Assembly: GCA_944353735.1 (NCBI GenBank)
Contig: CALVPU010000099.1
Coordinates: forward strand, 1 to 5,675
DNA length: 5,675 bases
Source of the DNA: an uncultured Eubacteriales bacterium
Lineage (GTDB): Bacteria; Bacillota; Clostridia; Christensenellales; Aristaeellaceae
Direction: 5' to 3'
In this document: in pieces, positions 5,168-5,675 of the stretch
Layout of the letters: each line of letters opens with the position of its first letter
Position numbering within the stretch: position 1 is the first letter of the stretch
The notes under the pieces: model-generated
What the model saw: the letters and a program-made list of their open reading frames with translations, nothing else
What the model was told of the DNA's origin: nothing
The model's database searches: none
Position numbers and translations under genes: made by a program

Positions 5168-5258
5168 CTTCGCCTGCGCAGCGGGTTGCGGTGTGCCGCG
5201 CACGATGCGCACAGTTCGCTAGAAAATAATCACAGCTTCGCCGCGCAGCGGGTTGCGG
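5168..5258. repeat. Second direct-repeat pair upstream of the UvrA-type gene
   Basis: GCGCAGCGGGTTGCGG occurs at 5176-5191 and 5243-5258, each preceded by CTTCGCC (5168-5174 and 5236-5242). The period is about 67 bp, close to the neighbouring 65-bp repeat but of different sequence. The pair flanks an A+T-rich AGAAAATAAT (5221-5230). No CRISPR-like regularity is present. Confidence 0.6.
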
Positions 5259-5327
5259 CGCGCCGGCTGGCGCGGAGACTTTACAGTTGGCGGGGCAGGA
5301 ATCCGGCGCGAAAGCGCAGAAAATTGT

Positions 5328-5338
5328 CCTGTTACAGG
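5328..5338. promoter_or_regulatory. Short perfect dyad before the UvrA-type gene
   Basis: CCTGT-T-ACAGG is an 11-base inverted repeat about 33 bases upstream of the ATG at 5372, a position suiting an operator or a leader structure. It does not match the Firmicutes LexA box (GAAC-N4-GTTC). No convincing promoter could be assigned around it. Confidence 0.25.
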
Positions 5339-5371
5339 CAAGTCCTCGACGACCTCTGAAAGGAATTTTCC

Positions 5372-5675
5372 ATGATCGAGTCCATCCACATCCGCGGCGC
5401 GCGGGTCCACAACCTCAAGGGCGTGGACGTCGACGTGCCGCTCAACCAGATCGTCGCCATCGCCGGCGTGTCCGGCTCGGGCAAATCGTCGCTGGCGCTG
5501 GGCGTGCTCTACGCCGAGGGTTCGCGGCGCTATCTGGAGGCGCTGTCGACCTACACGCGCCGGCGCATGACGCAGGCCGCCCGGGCGGACGTCGACGAGG
5601 CGCTCTACGTGCCGGCGGCGCTGGCGCTGCACCAGCGCCCGGGCGTGCCGGGCATCCGCAGCACCTTCGGCACCG
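5372..5675 (+). CDS. UvrA-type ABC ATPase, N-terminal part (runs off right edge)
   Basis: The frame starts at ATG 5372 after AAAGGAA and is open to the window end, giving 101 visible residues. It opens MIESIHIRGARVHNLKGVDV, typical of UvrA, followed by the Walker A loop GVSGSGKSS (residues 33-41) and LYAEGSRRYLEALSTYTRR, the counterpart of UvrA's YAEGQRRYVESLSAYARQ. The later HQRPGVPGIRSTFGT (87-101) corresponds to UvrA's DQKTTSRNPRSTVGT. UvrA is the DNA-damage-recognition ATPase of nucleotide excision repair. The departures here (LALGVLYAEG, TYTRRRMTQAARAD, HQRPGVPG) are larger than expected for housekeeping UvrA, so this is probably a UvrA paralogue (UvrA2 or drug-resistance-type), many of which act without UvrB. 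Whether the zinc finger and UvrB-binding domain exist cannot be seen. Confidence 0.85.
   Translation, partial: MIESIHIRGARVHNLKGVDVDVPLNQIVAIAGVSGSGKSSLALGVLYAEGSRRYLEALSTYTRRRMTQAARADVDEALYVPAALALHQRPGVPGIRSTFGT

Noticed and set aside
4103..5212. 369-codon minus-strand frame opposite the ThuA-family gene
   Set aside because: It is a shadow of the plus-strand gene plus the intergenic repeat; it crosses a strong terminator and has no ribosome binding site or domain.
5033..5258. Possible CRISPR array
   Set aside because: Only two copies of each of two different repeats, no uniform repeat/spacer structure, and no cas genes.
5219..5632. 137-codon minus-strand frame at the right edge
   Set aside because: It is antisense to the clear UvrA-type N-terminus with Walker A and has no ribosome binding site.

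Overview
This is a G+C-rich window (about two-thirds G+C by eye). Strong GGAGG-type ribosome binding sites, sigma-A-like promoters and a Mini-ribonuclease III gene point to a high-GC member of the Firmicutes (Clostridia), possibly a gut lineage. That placement is inferred from gene content and signals, not from a marker-gene comparison.

Layout. The left part is read on the minus strand. From right to left it holds rhamnulokinase (rhaB, 1414-2901), Mini-RNase III (mrnC, 1008-1403, 10 bp downstream of rhaB and probably in the same transcript), a 528-bp intergenic stretch (480-1007) filled with a 140-bp repeat, and then a gene starting at 479 with its own promoter. That last gene runs off the left edge. 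Its visible part is an Arg/Ser/Gly-rich, probably disordered N-terminus ending in a 24-residue tandem repeat. Further right, also on the minus strand, is a small HD-domain hydrolase (3411-4016). Between it and rhaB lies a 509-bp gene-free region with a cluster of DnaA-box-like 9-mers (3056-3170) beside a markedly A+T-richer stretch. The HD gene is divergent from a plus-strand ThuA-family gene (4148-4954), which has its own extended -10 promoter and a strong intrinsic terminator. After another repeat-bearing intergenic stretch (5003-5371), a UvrA-type ABC ATPase gene begins at 5372 and runs off the right edge.

How the genes relate. RhaB (rhamnose catabolism) and the ThuA-like protein (a family tied to sugar utilisation) may both serve carbohydrate use, but no rhaA/rhaD, transporter or sugar regulator is in view. 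mrnC is an rRNA-maturation gene. In many Firmicutes it lies next to rlmB, so the truncated left-edge gene may be an RlmB with an unusual N-terminal extension, which the window cannot confirm. No complete defence system, mobile element, CRISPR array, tRNA or rRNA was found. The least ordinary items are the DnaA-box-like cluster, the tandemly repeated protein tail, and intergenic repeats whose periods are not multiples of three.
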